Below, in pieces: positions 33,806 through 43,369 of a stretch of DNA of 43,518 nucleotides. The DNA comes from Clostridia bacterium (lineage in GTDB: Bacteria > Bacillota > Clostridia > Oscillospirales > Acutalibacteraceae): positions 1 through 43,518 of the forward strand of contig JAKSQJ010000006.1 in the NCBI GenBank assembly GCA_024404195.1, read 5' to 3'. Position numbers and translations under genes: made by a program. Positions within the stretch are counted from its first letter, which is position 1. Every line of letters starts with the position of its first letter. The notes under the pieces are model-generated. The model worked only from the letters and a program-made list of their open reading frames with translations. It was not told where the DNA came from and searched no databases.

Positions 33806-35028
33806 TATTCTACGGTAAATTTGGTAATACTCTTTTTACCCTTTTTAACTATGGCGCCCTCTTTAAGCATTTCACTGGTAAAGCTATAAGAAGGGTCGGT
33901 AACCTTTTGGTCGTTTACCGATACACCGCCCTGCTGAACAAGGCGTCTTGCCTCGCCGTTTGAAGCGCAAAGACCGCCCTTAACCATAAGGGATAAAATT
34001 CCGATTGAATTATCGGTTAAATCATCATTGGAAAGGGTTACGGTCGGCATATTTTCATGGCTTCCGGCACCTGCAAAAACGGCTCTTGAGGTTTCCTGCG
34101 CTTTTGTTGCTTCTTCCTCGCCGTGAACAAGCTTTGTAAGCTCAAAGGCAAGAATTTCCTTAGCGGTATTAAGCTGACTGCCTTCCCATTTATCCATCTT
34201 GTCAATTTCTTCAAGAGGAAGGAAGGTAAGCATTCTTATACATTTAAGAACATCGGCATCGCCGACATTTCTCCAATACTGATAAAACTCATACGGAGAA
34301 GTTTTTTCGGGGTCAAGCCAAACGGCACCGCCGACGGTTTTGCCCATTTTCTTACCCTCGGAATTAAGAAGAAGGGTTATGGTCATAGCATAGGCATCCT
34401 TACCTAACTTCTTTCGGATAAGCTCGGTTCCGCCCAACATATTTGACCATTGGTCATCGCCGCCGAACTGCATATTACAGCCATACTCCTTATAAAGATG
34501 ATAGAAGTCATAGCTTTGCATAATCATATAGTTGAATTCAAGGAACGAAAGTCCCTTTTCCATTCTTTGCTTATAGCATTCGGCACGAAGCATATTGTTA
34601 ACCGAGAAGCAGGGGCCGACATCACGAAGAACATCAATATAATTAAGACCTAAAAGCCAGTCGGCATTATTTACCATTTGCGCCTTGCCCTCGCCGAACT
34701 CAATAAAACGGCTCATCTGCTTCTTAAAGCAATCGCAGTTATGCTTGATTACTTCGGGGGTCATCATTGAACGCATATCGGTTCTGCCCGAAGGGTCGCC
34801 TATGTAAGCCGTTCCGCCGCCTATGAGCGCTACCGGCTTATTGCCTGCCATTTGCAAACGCTTCATAAGGCAAAGTGCCATAAAATGTCCGACATGCAAA
34901 CTGTCGGCAGTAGGGTCAAAGCCGATATAGAATGTTGCCTTACCGTTATTTACAAGGTCTCTTATTTCCTTTTCGTCCGTTACCTGAGCTATAAGTCCTC
35001 TTGCAACCAATTCATCATAAATTTCCAT
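33805..35028 (-). CDS. tyrS: Tyrosyl-tRNA synthetase
   Basis: 407 residues. The class I signatures are HVGH at 45-48 and KMGKT (about 231-235), with YIGDPSGRTDMRS and QFGGDDQWSNMLGG in the tyrosine pocket and a C-terminal S4 domain (GLCASNGEARRLVQQGGVSVND). AGGAG precedes the ATG, three bases after recN. It has no T-box of its own, unlike many Firmicute tyrS genes, while a Tyr T-box controls the ior operon 6 kb away. Confidence 0.97.
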   Translation of the reverse strand: MEIYDELVARGLIAQVTDEKEIRDLVNNGKATFYIGFDPTADSLHVGHFMALCLMKRLQMAGNKPVALIGGGTAYIGDPSGRTDMRSMMTPEVIKHNCDCFKKQMSRFIEFGEGKAQMVNNADWLLGLNYIDVLRDVGPCFSVNNMLRAECYKQRMEKGLSFLEFNYMIMQSYDFYHLYKEYGCNMQFGGDDQWSNMLGGTELIRKKLGKDAYAMTITLLLNSEGKKMGKTVGGAVWLDPEKTSPYEFYQYWRNVGDADVLKCIRMLTFLPLEEIDKMDKWEGSQLNTAKEILAFELTKLVHGEEEATKAQETSRAVFAGAGSHENMPTVTLSNDDLTDNSIGILSLMVKGGLCASNGEARRLVQQGGVSVNDQKVTDPSYSFTSEMLKEGAIVKKGKKSITKFTVE

Positions 35029-35031
35029 TTT

Positions 35032-36690
35032 TTACTTACTCCTATCTAACAGCTCTTTTGCTGAATTATATAAATTTTCGGTCATTTCGGTTCCCGACAT
35101 TATTCGGGCAATTTCCGAAATTCTGTCCTCATACCGTAGGGTAGTGACATTCGTATATGTTCTGCCGTTTTTAACGGATTTTTCTATTTTCAAATGATTA
35201 TCGGCATAAGCCGCAATTTGCGCCAAATGCGTTACGCAGATGACCTGCCGAAGATTTGAAATGGTTTTAAGCCGATTTCCGACCTTATCGGCGGCAAAAC
35301 CGCTTATTCCCGTATCAATTTCATCAAAAATCATTGTTTCAACATTATCGGCACTCGCAAGGACACTCTTTATCGCAAGCATTATTCGGGACAGTTCACC
35401 GCCCGAGGCAATTTTATGAAGCGGTAAAAAATCCTCGCCGACATTTGTTTTAACAACAAATTCCAAAATATCGCAACCCGATTTTGTATATGTTCCGTTT
35501 TGAATATTTACATCAAAAGCAACATTTTTCATATCAAGATATTTAAGGGTTTCGGTGACCCTCCTTGAAAATTCGTCAGCGCATTTTTTTCTTGTTTGGC
35601 TTAAAATCTCACCGAGCTCTATAAGTTTTTCGGTTGATTTTTCAAGCTCATCGGAAAGCTTTTCTTCAAGCTCACCGCTCATTGAGATTTTTTGAAGCTC
35701 CTTTTCGGAATTTTCAAGGAACTCAAAAAGTGCCTCCTCGCTTCCGCCATACTTCTTAATAAGACGGTTTACAAGGTCATATCTATCGGAAATTAAATCC
35801 TTATTAAAGGATATATCATCGCTTGAATTGACCGTTTCTCTTAAACTGTCGGCGGCGGCTTCAAGCTCGGCGGAAATACCGTTTAGAAGTTTACAGGTCA
35901 AATCAACCTTACTTATGTTTATTGAAGAAATGCTTTTTATCGCACCCTCAACAAGCGACAAAGCGCCGTCAAATTCATCGTTGCCCGAAATTCTCACTAT
36001 CGCATCGTTTAAGGATTTGGCGGTTTTTTCGTAATTTTCGGCAAGGTTTAGTTTTTCCTTTAATTCTTCTCTTTCACCTTGCTTTATATCGGCGGCTTTA
36101 AGTTCGCCGACACAAAACTCCAAATACTCTTTTCGCCGCTTTTTCTCGTCCTCATTCTCGGTAACGCTTTTTAGCTCCCGCCTTATTGAATTAAGCTTCT
36201 TAAACTCGGCATAATAATTATCAATCTGAACGGAGTTTTCCGCCATTCTGTCAATATAAGAACAGTGGTTTTCGGGAATAAGTAATAGTCCGCTGTCATG
36301 CTGACCGTGAATATCAATAAGATATTTTCCGATTTCCTTTAATACTCCGACCGTTACGGTTTTGCCGTTTATCTTAACCGAACTGCTGTTTTGGGTAATG
36401 CTTCTTGAAATAAAAACATTTCCCTCATCGTCCGGCTCTATTTCGTTTGAGCGTAATGCTTTAAGCGTTTCATTACCGAAATTACCGAAGATAGCCGAAA
36501 CGGATGCTTTATCGCAACCTTTTCTTATAAGGTCCCTGCTTGTCCGCATACCCAAAACGGCGTTTATTGAGTCAATTATTATTGATTTACCGGCACCGGT
36601 TTCACCCGTTAAAACATTAAAACCGTTTAAAAAATCAATTTCGGCAGTTTCAATAACGGCAATATTTTCAATACGCAAATATTTAAGCAT
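35032..36690 (-). CDS. recN: DNA repair protein RecN
   Basis: 552-residue SMC-like ATPase for double-strand break repair. Walker A GETGAGKS at 29-36, long coiled-coil arms (about 150-350), ABC signature ASGGELSRIMLA and Walker B MIFDEIDTGISG. Length is normal. It follows argR by 11 bases, the conserved argR-recN order of Firmicutes, with tyrS next. Confidence 0.97.
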   Translation of the reverse strand: MLKYLRIENIAVIETAEIDFLNGFNVLTGETGAGKSIIIDSINAVLGMRTSRDLIRKGCDKASVSAIFGNFGNETLKALRSNEIEPDDEGNVFISRSITQNSSSVKINGKTVTVGVLKEIGKYLIDIHGQHDSGLLLIPENHCSYIDRMAENSVQIDNYYAEFKKLNSIRRELKSVTENEDEKKRRKEYLEFCVGELKAADIKQGEREELKEKLNLAENYEKTAKSLNDAIVRISGNDEFDGALSLVEGAIKSISSINISKVDLTCKLLNGISAELEAAADSLRETVNSSDDISFNKDLISDRYDLVNRLIKKYGGSEEALFEFLENSEKELQKISMSGELEEKLSDELEKSTEKLIELGEILSQTRKKCADEFSRRVTETLKYLDMKNVAFDVNIQNGTYTKSGCDILEFVVKTNVGEDFLPLHKIASGGELSRIMLAIKSVLASADNVETMIFDEIDTGISGFAADKVGNRLKTISNLRQVICVTHLAQIAAYADNHLKIEKSVKNGRTYTNVTTLRYEDRISEIARIMSGTEMTENLYNSAKELLDRSK

Positions 36691-36701
36691 ATCTTATCCT
36701 T

Positions 36702-37148
36702 TTACAAAAGTTTTTTTATCTTTTTAACAAAGTTTGCGGCTTCGGCCTCACTTTTGGTTATTACAAGAACGGTATCGTCACCCGCAACAGAGCCGAGCAT
36801 TATATCGGAAAACTCCGACTCTACGGCAACGCAAACACTCTGCGCCATTCCGGTCTGGCACTTTATTACAACATCGTTAAGCGCATAATCAACACTCAAA
36901 ACCGATTGAAGCATAAATTTTTTAAGTCCGGCATTATTGTCCTCTGCCCTCGCTTCGGGAGAAACATAGCAATAGTTACCGTTACTGTCGTGTCCCTTAA
37001 AAAGTTTAAGCTCTCTTATATCTCTTGATACGGTTGACTGCGTAACATTGTATCCGTAATTAAGCAGTTCATTTTGAAGGTCATCTTGCGTAAAAATCGG
37101 CTTAATATTTATGATTTCCAGAATTTTTTCGTGTCGTTTGTTTTTCAC
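36702..37148 (-). CDS. argR: Arginine repressor ArgR/AhrC
   Basis: 148 residues. An N-terminal winged helix with TQDDLQNELLNYGYNVTQSTVSRDIRELKL and a C-terminal hexamerisation and arginine-binding domain with GSVAGDDTVLVI. Bound to arginine it represses biosynthetic operons; the argC promoter in this window has matching operator-like repeats. Start is GTG at 37148, with AGGAGG at ideal spacing. Located between nadK and recN. Confidence 0.96.
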   Translation of the reverse strand: MKNKRHEKILEIINIKPIFTQDDLQNELLNYGYNVTQSTVSRDIRELKLFKGHDSNGNYCYVSPEARAEDNNAGLKKFMLQSVLSVDYALNDVVIKCQTGMAQSVCVAVESEFSDIMLGSVAGDDTVLVITKSEAEAANFVKKIKKLL

Positions 37149-37161
37149 CGTGCTTCCTCCT

Positions 37162-38004
37162 TTACTTTATCATATCGGAAAATTTCATAGAAAGGGTTGA
37201 ATAAAAATCCTTATCGTTAAGACGGATAAGGTCAACCGCTTCTTCCGATTTTTTAATAATAATTTTGGTTTTCGGCTTGATTTGAGCAACCTTTTTTCCG
37301 TCAACCGTTAAATATATATCCGCTCTTTTTTTAGAAACGGCGTTGATTTTAAGCTCTCTGTCGGCACCTAAAATTATCGGCTTTGCCGAAAGGGAATGAG
37401 AACATATAGGCGTTATACACATACAACAAGAGGCAGAATCAACAATAGGTCCGCCTGCCGAAAGCGAATATGCGGTTGAGCCGGTTGGAGTTGAAACGAT
37501 AATACCGTCTGCCCTATAATGAATACTGTCATTATGAACTCCGACATAAATATCAATTATTCTTGAAATAAATCCGCTTGTTATAACCGCATCGTTTAAT
37601 GCCTTATAGGTGCTTATTTTGCCGTTTTCATCGGTTACGCTGACACTTAACATCATTCTTTTTTCGGTCTTATAATCGCCCGTTAAAAGTTTTTCCAAAA
37701 GCTTATATTCGCTTTGCTCAATATTGGCGAGGTATCCCATTCTTCCGGCATTTATACCGATAATCGGTTTATTATGCTCGGCGGCACGCTTGGCATAACG
37801 GATGATAGTTCCGTCACCGCCTATCGTAACGATAAAATCGCCCTTTATAAACAATTCTTCTTCGGGTATGGACTCAAAGTTTGAGCAACAAACCGTTTCG
37901 GGTAAATATCCCTTTATTCCTTTTTCCTTAAAGAATTCGCCCATTTTTTCAAGGGTTTCAAGGCAACCCCTTTTATCCGTATTAGGCAAAACCGAGATGT
38001 TCAT
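37162..38004 (-). CDS. nadK: NAD kinase
   Basis: 280 residues. Makes NADP from NAD and ATP. GGDGT at 62-66 is the catalytic loop, with GIIVSTPTGSTAYSLSAGGPIV (nucleotide-binding) and GRMGYLA. The ATG directly abuts the tlyA stop (TAAATG). Clostridia commonly carry nadK here between tlyA and argR. Confidence 0.96.
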   Translation of the reverse strand: MNISVLPNTDKRGCLETLEKMGEFFKEKGIKGYLPETVCCSNFESIPEEELFIKGDFIVTIGGDGTIIRYAKRAAEHNKPIIGINAGRMGYLANIEQSEYKLLEKLLTGDYKTEKRMMLSVSVTDENGKISTYKALNDAVITSGFISRIIDIYVGVHNDSIHYRADGIIVSTPTGSTAYSLSAGGPIVDSASCCMCITPICSHSLSAKPIILGADRELKINAVSKKRADIYLTVDGKKVAQIKPKTKIIIKKSEEAVDLIRLNDKDFYSTLSMKFSDMIK

Positions 38005-38817
38005 TTAATCACTTCCGTTCAGCTTACTGTATGATGCGTTGACGGTTGCCAAAACATCAATTTCGCTATTATTTTCGTTATTTGAATTTTCTATAAAACA
38101 TAAATACTCAATATTTCCCTCAGGCCCCTTAACGGGAGAAAAATCAATACCCAAGGTTATAAATCCGTTATCCTTTACATAACCTAAAACCTTGTTTATA
38201 ACCTCAATATGAACATTTTTATCCCTGACAACGCCCTTTTTGCCGACATTTTCTTTCCCTGCTTCAAACTGCGGTTTTATAAGGCATACTGCCCTGCCGT
38301 CCTTTTTGAGAAGAGTTTTTAAGACGGGCAAAATATGATAAAGGGAGATAAAAGAAACATCAACACTTGCAAAATCAAGTTCCTCGGGAATTTGCTCTTT
38401 TGTTACATATCTGAAATTCGTTCTTTCAAGGTTTATTACCCGCTCGTCCGTGCGAAGCTTCCAGGCAAGTTGACCGTATCCGACATCAATGGCATAAACC
38501 TTTTTGGCGCCGTTTTGAAGCATACAGTCGGTAAATCCTCCGGTTGATGCACCGATATCGGCGCAAACCGTATCGTTAAGGTCGGGTCCGAAAACCTCCA
38601 TTGCCTTTTCAAGCTTTAATCCGCCGCGGCTGACATATTTAAGGGTATTTCCCCTGACTTCAATTATATCGTCGGGCTTGATATTAGTTCCCGACTTATC
38701 GCATTTTTGGTTATTAACATAGACAATACCCGCCATAATAAGCGCCTTGGCTTTTTCTCGGCTTTCGGCATAGCCCTTTTCAAAAAGCGCAACATCAAGT
38801 CGTAATTTTTCCTGCAT
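38005..38817 (-). CDS. tlyA: TlyA-family rRNA 2'-O-methyltransferase
   Basis: 270 residues: an N-terminal S4 RNA-binding domain (RLDVALFEKGYAESREKAKALIMAG...) and an FtsJ-like methyltransferase domain with ADIGASTGGFTDCML (SAM loop), VYAIDVGYGQL and LIKPQFEAG. TlyA of mycobacteria methylates 16S and 23S rRNA cytidines; old annotations call it hemolysin. Start at 38817 follows GGAGTG in the dxs stop region; the frame extended to 38859 would overlap dxs. Confidence 0.92.
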   Translation of the reverse strand: MQEKLRLDVALFEKGYAESREKAKALIMAGIVYVNNQKCDKSGTNIKPDDIIEVRGNTLKYVSRGGLKLEKAMEVFGPDLNDTVCADIGASTGGFTDCMLQNGAKKVYAIDVGYGQLAWKLRTDERVINLERTNFRYVTKEQIPEELDFASVDVSFISLYHILPVLKTLLKKDGRAVCLIKPQFEAGKENVGKKGVVRDKNVHIEVINKVLGYVKDNGFITLGIDFSPVKGPEGNIEYLCFIENSNNENNSEIDVLATVNASYSKLNGSD

Positions 38818-38821
38818 TTTT

Positions 38822-40645
38822 TTACACTCCGAGAGTTTTCTTAATAGAATCGGTGTCAAATCCGAACTTCTTAAATGCCACGGAAACGGGCAACTGCGGA
38901 ACGAAGCTTTGCTCTATCGCAAAAACCTTATAGCTTCCGCCAAACGATTTTTCCATAAGCATTTCGCCGACATACTCGGCAATTCCGCCCTTTTTGGATG
39001 CTTCTTCATAAAAATATACTTCGTTATATTCCGAAATGATTTCAATAACCTTTTCGCTTAAAGGATAAATCTTATTAAGCTTGATTACCGAAACATCCGT
39101 GTCCTTTACCGCTTCATAAACATTTGAAAACAACCTGCCGTATGTAATAACTGCTCTTTTGTTGCCGTTATTAATGTAGGTATAATCACCCTTAATATCT
39201 ATCGGCGGCTCTCCCGACTGACAACCTCTCGGGTATCTTACTGCACAAAGCTCATTTGTTTTTGAAACATTTTTAATCGTTTCGGAAAGTTCCTCATAGT
39301 AGCAAGGCGAATATATATTCATATTCGGAATCATTGAAAGATAGGAAACATCAAAAACTCCCTGATGGCTCTCGCCGTCTTCGCCTACGATTCCGGCTCT
39401 GTCAACCAAAAGCTTAACGGGGATATCGGCAATGGCTAAATCATGGATAACCTGGTCAAAGCCCCTTTGCAAAAACGAAGAATAAACCGCAAAGAACGGT
39501 ATCAAACCGCCCTTTGAAAGTCCTGCCGCAAAGGTTACGGCGTGTTGCTCGGCAATTCCGACATCAAAAAATCTGTTTCTGAACTCTGTAGCAAAGGCGG
39601 AAAGTCCCGTTCCCGATGTCATGGCGGCGGTTATGGCGCAAACCTTTTCATCTTCTCTTGCAAGTTCCAAAAGGGTGTTACCCGCAACATCGGAAAAGGT
39701 CATTTTTTTGCTTTCAACCGTTCCAACCTCAACATCAAAGGGCGAAACACCGTGATAATTCTTCGGCTTGTTTTCCGCAAAGGCATAGCCCTTGCCCTTT
39801 GTTGTTACAACATGAACAACCGACGGTCTTGTATATCTTTCGGCAATCTTAAAAAGGTTTTCCATTGCCTTTATATCATGCCCGTCAACGGGACCTAAAT
39901 AGTTATATCCTAAAGATTCAAATATACTTTCTTTATAGACAATTCGCTTAAATGCTTTTTTAATCTTAAAGGTCAAAGCGGCAATGCCCCTGCCGATAAG
40001 TGGAATTTTTTGCAAAAACCTATTAACCGCAAATTTAACATTATGATAATAAGGACGGTTGCGAAGCTTCGTAAATGCCCTTGACATAGCGCCGACATTA
40101 TGCGAAATTGACATCTTATTGTCATTAAGAACAATAATAAAGTTTCCCCTTGTTCTTCCGGCGTTGTTAAGTCCCTCAAATGCCATACCGCCGGTAAGAG
40201 CGCCGTCACCGATTACCGCAACGGCAGTTCCTTCCTCGCCGTTTATCTTTTTCGCACGGTAAATACCGTATGCCGCAGAAATTGAGTTACTGCTGTGCCC
40301 CGTTACAATAGGGTCATGCTCACTTTCGTCGGGGCGCATAAAACCGGAAATTCCGTTTTCCGTTCTAATTGTTGAAAACTTATCATATCTGCCCGTTAAA
40401 AGCTTATGGGTATAGCTTTGATGACCGACATCAAAAATAATCGCATCGTTTGGAGAATTAAACGCACGGTGAAGCGCAACAGTCAGTTCAACAACGCCTA
40501 AATTTGATGCCAAATGACCGCCGTTTTTTGATACGGTTTCAATTATTTCATTTCTAATCTCCCCGCAAAGTGTTTCAAGTCGGTCATAGTCAAGCTTCTT
40601 AACATCATCGGGAGATTTAATCAAAGGTAAATATTTATACTCCAA
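38822..40645 (-). CDS. dxs: 1-deoxy-D-xylulose-5-phosphate synthase
   Basis: 607 residues. First step of the MEP isoprenoid route, condensing pyruvate and glyceraldehyde 3-phosphate with TPP. TPP motif GDGALTGGMAFEGLNNAG, DVGHQSYTHKLL, and DRAGIVGEDGESHQG in the transketolase domain. The start is TTG at 40645 with AGAGGACG upstream. It is followed by tlyA and preceded by ispA, linking the pathway's first step with prenyl chain synthesis. Confidence 0.97.
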   Translation of the reverse strand: MEYKYLPLIKSPDDVKKLDYDRLETLCGEIRNEIIETVSKNGGHLASNLGVVELTVALHRAFNSPNDAIIFDVGHQSYTHKLLTGRYDKFSTIRTENGISGFMRPDESEHDPIVTGHSSNSISAAYGIYRAKKINGEEGTAVAVIGDGALTGGMAFEGLNNAGRTRGNFIIVLNDNKMSISHNVGAMSRAFTKLRNRPYYHNVKFAVNRFLQKIPLIGRGIAALTFKIKKAFKRIVYKESIFESLGYNYLGPVDGHDIKAMENLFKIAERYTRPSVVHVVTTKGKGYAFAENKPKNYHGVSPFDVEVGTVESKKMTFSDVAGNTLLELAREDEKVCAITAAMTSGTGLSAFATEFRNRFFDVGIAEQHAVTFAAGLSKGGLIPFFAVYSSFLQRGFDQVIHDLAIADIPVKLLVDRAGIVGEDGESHQGVFDVSYLSMIPNMNIYSPCYYEELSETIKNVSKTNELCAVRYPRGCQSGEPPIDIKGDYTYINNGNKRAVITYGRLFSNVYEAVKDTDVSVIKLNKIYPLSEKVIEIISEYNEVYFYEEASKKGGIAEYVGEMLMEKSFGGSYKVFAIEQSFVPQLPVSVAFKKFGFDTDSIKKTLGV

Positions 40646-40666
40646 AAAAATCGTCCTCTTATATTA

Positions 40667-41542
40667 TCAGTAATCCCTATCAAGCAAATAATTTGTTATT
40701 TCCTTTAAGGTATCGTTTTCGTTTGTGAGTTCATCCAAAATATTTAATGCCCGGTCGGTAAGCTCTTTTGCTTTTGCCTTTGCACCGTCAACGCCCAACA
40801 GGTCAACCATTGTTACCTTTTGGTTTTTAAGGTCACTGCCTACGGGTTTGCCTAATTTTTCTTCGCTTCCCTGACGGTCAAGAATATCATCAATTATCTG
40901 AAAAGCAAGACCGACGCACAATGCATATTCTTCGGCTTTTTTCTGCATTTCCTCGTCGGCTCCTGCAAGAATACTGCCGCAAACTGCCGCCGCTTTAATC
41001 AGAGCGCCCGTTTTAAGCGAATATGTTTTGGTAATAAGGTCAATATCGGTTTCACCCTCAAAGCAGGTATCAATAACCTGACCGCCTATCATACCGTTTA
41101 TTCCTGCGTTGTTTGAAAGATAGGTCAAGGCATCTTTAACCCTCGCTTCATCAATACCGATAGTTCTTGCCGCAACACCGAAGCTTTCGGTCAAAAGAGC
41201 GTCACCCGCCAAAAGCGCCATACCCTCACCGAACTTTATATGATTAGAGGGCTTTCCCCTTCTCATATCATCGTTATCCATACACGGCAAATCGTCGTGA
41301 ATAAGCGAATATGTATGTATCATTTCAATAGCACACGCAAAATTATATGCACAGTCATCATTTCCGCCGAACAGCTTATAAAACTCCAAAAGCAAAATCG
41401 GTCTTATTCTTTTACCGCCGGCAAACAAACTGTATCTTGCGGCTTCAACTACCTTGTTATACGGTTGCGCCGATAAGGACAAAAGCATATCAAGTCGCAT
41501 ATCTATCTTTTCCTGATAGTTTTTAAGGGTCAATTCAATCAT
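40667..41542 (-). CDS. ispA: Farnesyl/geranyl diphosphate synthase
   Basis: 291-residue trans-prenyltransferase. First aspartate-rich motif DDLPCMD at 83-89, second DDILD (about 214-218), plus GGKRIRP near the N-terminus for IPP binding. The residues before the first motif include small bulk of a short-chain (C10-C15) enzyme. The ATG overlaps the xseB stop by 8 bases and GAGGAAAAT precedes it. Confidence 0.94.
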   Translation of the reverse strand: MIELTLKNYQEKIDMRLDMLLSLSAQPYNKVVEAARYSLFAGGKRIRPILLLEFYKLFGGNDDCAYNFACAIEMIHTYSLIHDDLPCMDNDDMRRGKPSNHIKFGEGMALLAGDALLTESFGVAARTIGIDEARVKDALTYLSNNAGINGMIGGQVIDTCFEGETDIDLITKTYSLKTGALIKAAAVCGSILAGADEEMQKKAEEYALCVGLAFQIIDDILDRQGSEEKLGKPVGSDLKNQKVTMVDLLGVDGAKAKAKELTDRALNILDELTNENDTLKEITNYLLDRDY

Positions 41543-41741
41543 TATTTTCCTCGCTTTCGGCTTCGGTCAATGTGATTATCTTTTGCTTGGCATTTTCCAA
41601 ATACTTCGCACAGTCCTTTGAAAGCTTAACACCCTTTTCAAAGGCGGAAATGGACTCGTCAACCGTCATATCGCCCTTTTCAAGAAGATTAACGGTATCT
41701 TCAAGCTCCTTTAAGGATTTTTCAAAATCAAATTCTTTCAT
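41535..41741 (-). CDS. xseB: Exodeoxyribonuclease VII small subunit
   Basis: 68 residues starting MKEFDFEKSLKELEDTVNLLEKGDMTV, the typical XseB coiled-coil start. The ATG at 41741 overlaps the xseA stop as ATGA, which fixes the start; a longer frame to 41759 is not needed. Partner of XseA. Confidence 0.95.
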   Translation of the reverse strand: MKEFDFEKSLKELEDTVNLLEKGDMTVDESISAFEKGVKLSKDCAKYLENAKQKIITLTEAESEENND

Positions 41742-42934
41742 TTCTCTATTACCTCGCATTTTACCGTTCCGTCACTAAAACGAATACTAAGCTTATCGCC
41801 GACATCAACTTCGTTTACCGACAAAACCGCACCGTTTTTGCCCGTAGCAACCGAAAAGCCCCGTTTTAATACCTTAAGGGGACTAAGCGCCTCAAGCTTT
41901 GAAACAAGCATACAAAAGTTTTTTTCTTTATCTTGCAAAACGGCGGTCATATAACCCTCTAAATCCTTTGAAAGATAATCAAGGGTTTGCATCTTTCGGT
42001 CAATATACTCGCTTGCATTAACGAGAACTCCTCTTTCTGCCGCCGCCTTATATCTTAATTCATAATTTCCGATTATCGCATTTATCTGTCTTAAAAGCCG
42101 TAATCTTAACTGTTTAATTCCGTCAATATAATCGGACATATCTTCGGTTGCGATAACTGCGGCACCGGTCGGAGTTGCGGCTCTTGCATCGGCAACATAA
42201 TCGCAAATAGTTGTATCAACCTCATGACCTACCGCCGAAATAACGGGAACGGGAGATTCATAAACCTTTCTTGCGAGCATTTCATCGTTAAAGCAGGATA
42301 AATCCTCGCTTGAGCCGCCGCCTCTGCCGATTATTATCGTATCAATACCGTTTAGGTCATAAATGCGGTCAAGCGTTTTTATCATACTTTGAGCCGCCGT
42401 ATCGCCCTGAACGGTAACGGGACACAAAACAACCTCACAAGAGGGCATTCTTTTTTCAAGGGTTGTGCAAATATCGTGAACCGCCGCACCGGTAGCAGAG
42501 GTAACAACGGCAATTCTTTTAGGAAATTTACAAATAGGTCTTTTGGTGGACTCGTCAAAAAGTCCCTCATTTTTAAGCTTTTCGGCAATAAGCTTAAACT
42601 GAAGCGCCGACTCGCCCTCGCCGAACTGCGCCATATCACTTGCATACAGCTGATAGGTGCCGTCCTTTTCGTAAAGCGAAATATTGCCGTTTACTATAAC
42701 CTTGTCGCCGTCCTTCGGAACAAACGCAACACGATTAGCCGAGCTTTTGAACATAACACAGCGAATTGCGGCATCGCTATCCTTAAGGGTGAAATACCAG
42801 TGTCCGCTGCTATATTGATTTTTGAAGTTGGAAAGTTCTCCTACAACGGTAACCCTGTTTAACCTCTTATCACCCTCCAAAAGAGATTTGACATAAAGGT
42901 TAAGTTGTTTTACGCTTATTGCATTATCAATCAT
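41738..42934 (-). CDS. xseA: Exodeoxyribonuclease VII large subunit
   Basis: 398 residues: an N-terminal OB fold (VVGELSNFKNQYSSGHWYFTLKD), the XseA core with AVVTSATGAAVHD and IGRGGGSSEDL, ISAVGHEVDTT, TPTGAAV, and a coiled coil before the C-terminal RGFSVATG. It degrades single-stranded DNA with XseB. Start at MIDNAISVKQLN (42934) overlaps the nusB stop by 8 bases. Confidence 0.96.
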   Translation of the reverse strand: MIDNAISVKQLNLYVKSLLEGDKRLNRVTVVGELSNFKNQYSSGHWYFTLKDSDAAIRCVMFKSSANRVAFVPKDGDKVIVNGNISLYEKDGTYQLYASDMAQFGEGESALQFKLIAEKLKNEGLFDESTKRPICKFPKRIAVVTSATGAAVHDICTTLEKRMPSCEVVLCPVTVQGDTAAQSMIKTLDRIYDLNGIDTIIIGRGGGSSEDLSCFNDEMLARKVYESPVPVISAVGHEVDTTICDYVADARAATPTGAAVIATEDMSDYIDGIKQLRLRLLRQINAIIGNYELRYKAAAERGVLVNASEYIDRKMQTLDYLSKDLEGYMTAVLQDKEKNFCMLVSKLEALSPLKVLKRGFSVATGKNGAVLSVNEVDVGDKLSIRFSDGTVKCEVIEK

Positions 42935-43328
42935 TTTGCATTTCTTTTGAAACGGTGGCAAGAATACCGTTTACGAAGGAAGCATCTTCCTTTGTTGCAT
43001 ACTTTTTGGCAAGCTCAACCGCCTCGTTTATGGAAACGGAAACGGGAATATCATCCATAAATTTCATCTCAAAAATTGCAAGGCGCAAAATCGCAAGAGC
43101 GGTTTTTGAAATACGGTTTATACTCCAACCGACTGCGGTTTTTGATATGGCGCCGTCAATTTCATCAATGTTTTCAAAAGCCCCGAAGAAAACTTTTTTA
43201 ATATAGTCATCGGGTTTAACATCCCTTACCTGCTCGGCAATCTCCAAAATATCCTCAAGGCTGTCCTTTGAAAATTCCTTTTCAAAAATAAGGATAAATG
43301 CCTCTTCTCTTGCTTCTTTTCTGTTCAT
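42927..43328 (-). CDS. nusB: Transcription antitermination factor NusB
   Basis: 133 residues, all helical: MNRKEAREEAFILIFEKEF at the start and RISKTALAILRLAIFEMKFMDDIPVSVSINEAVELAKKYATKEDASFVNGILATV, the NusB signature. It binds boxA RNA with NusE during rRNA transcription. It is the first gene of the long minus-strand operon. In B. subtilis folD follows nusB; here xseA follows directly. Confidence 0.96.
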   Translation of the reverse strand: MNRKEAREEAFILIFEKEFSKDSLEDILEIAEQVRDVKPDDYIKKVFFGAFENIDEIDGAISKTAVGWSINRISKTALAILRLAIFEMKFMDDIPVSVSINEAVELAKKYATKEDASFVNGILATVSKEMQND

Positions 43329-43369
43329 AACCTACCAACCTAAAATATAAATATAATTATAGATATAAT

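Noticed and set aside
42389..42862. 157-codon plus-strand open frame
   Set aside because: Fully antisense to xseA with no start signal; the xseA motifs explain the sequence.
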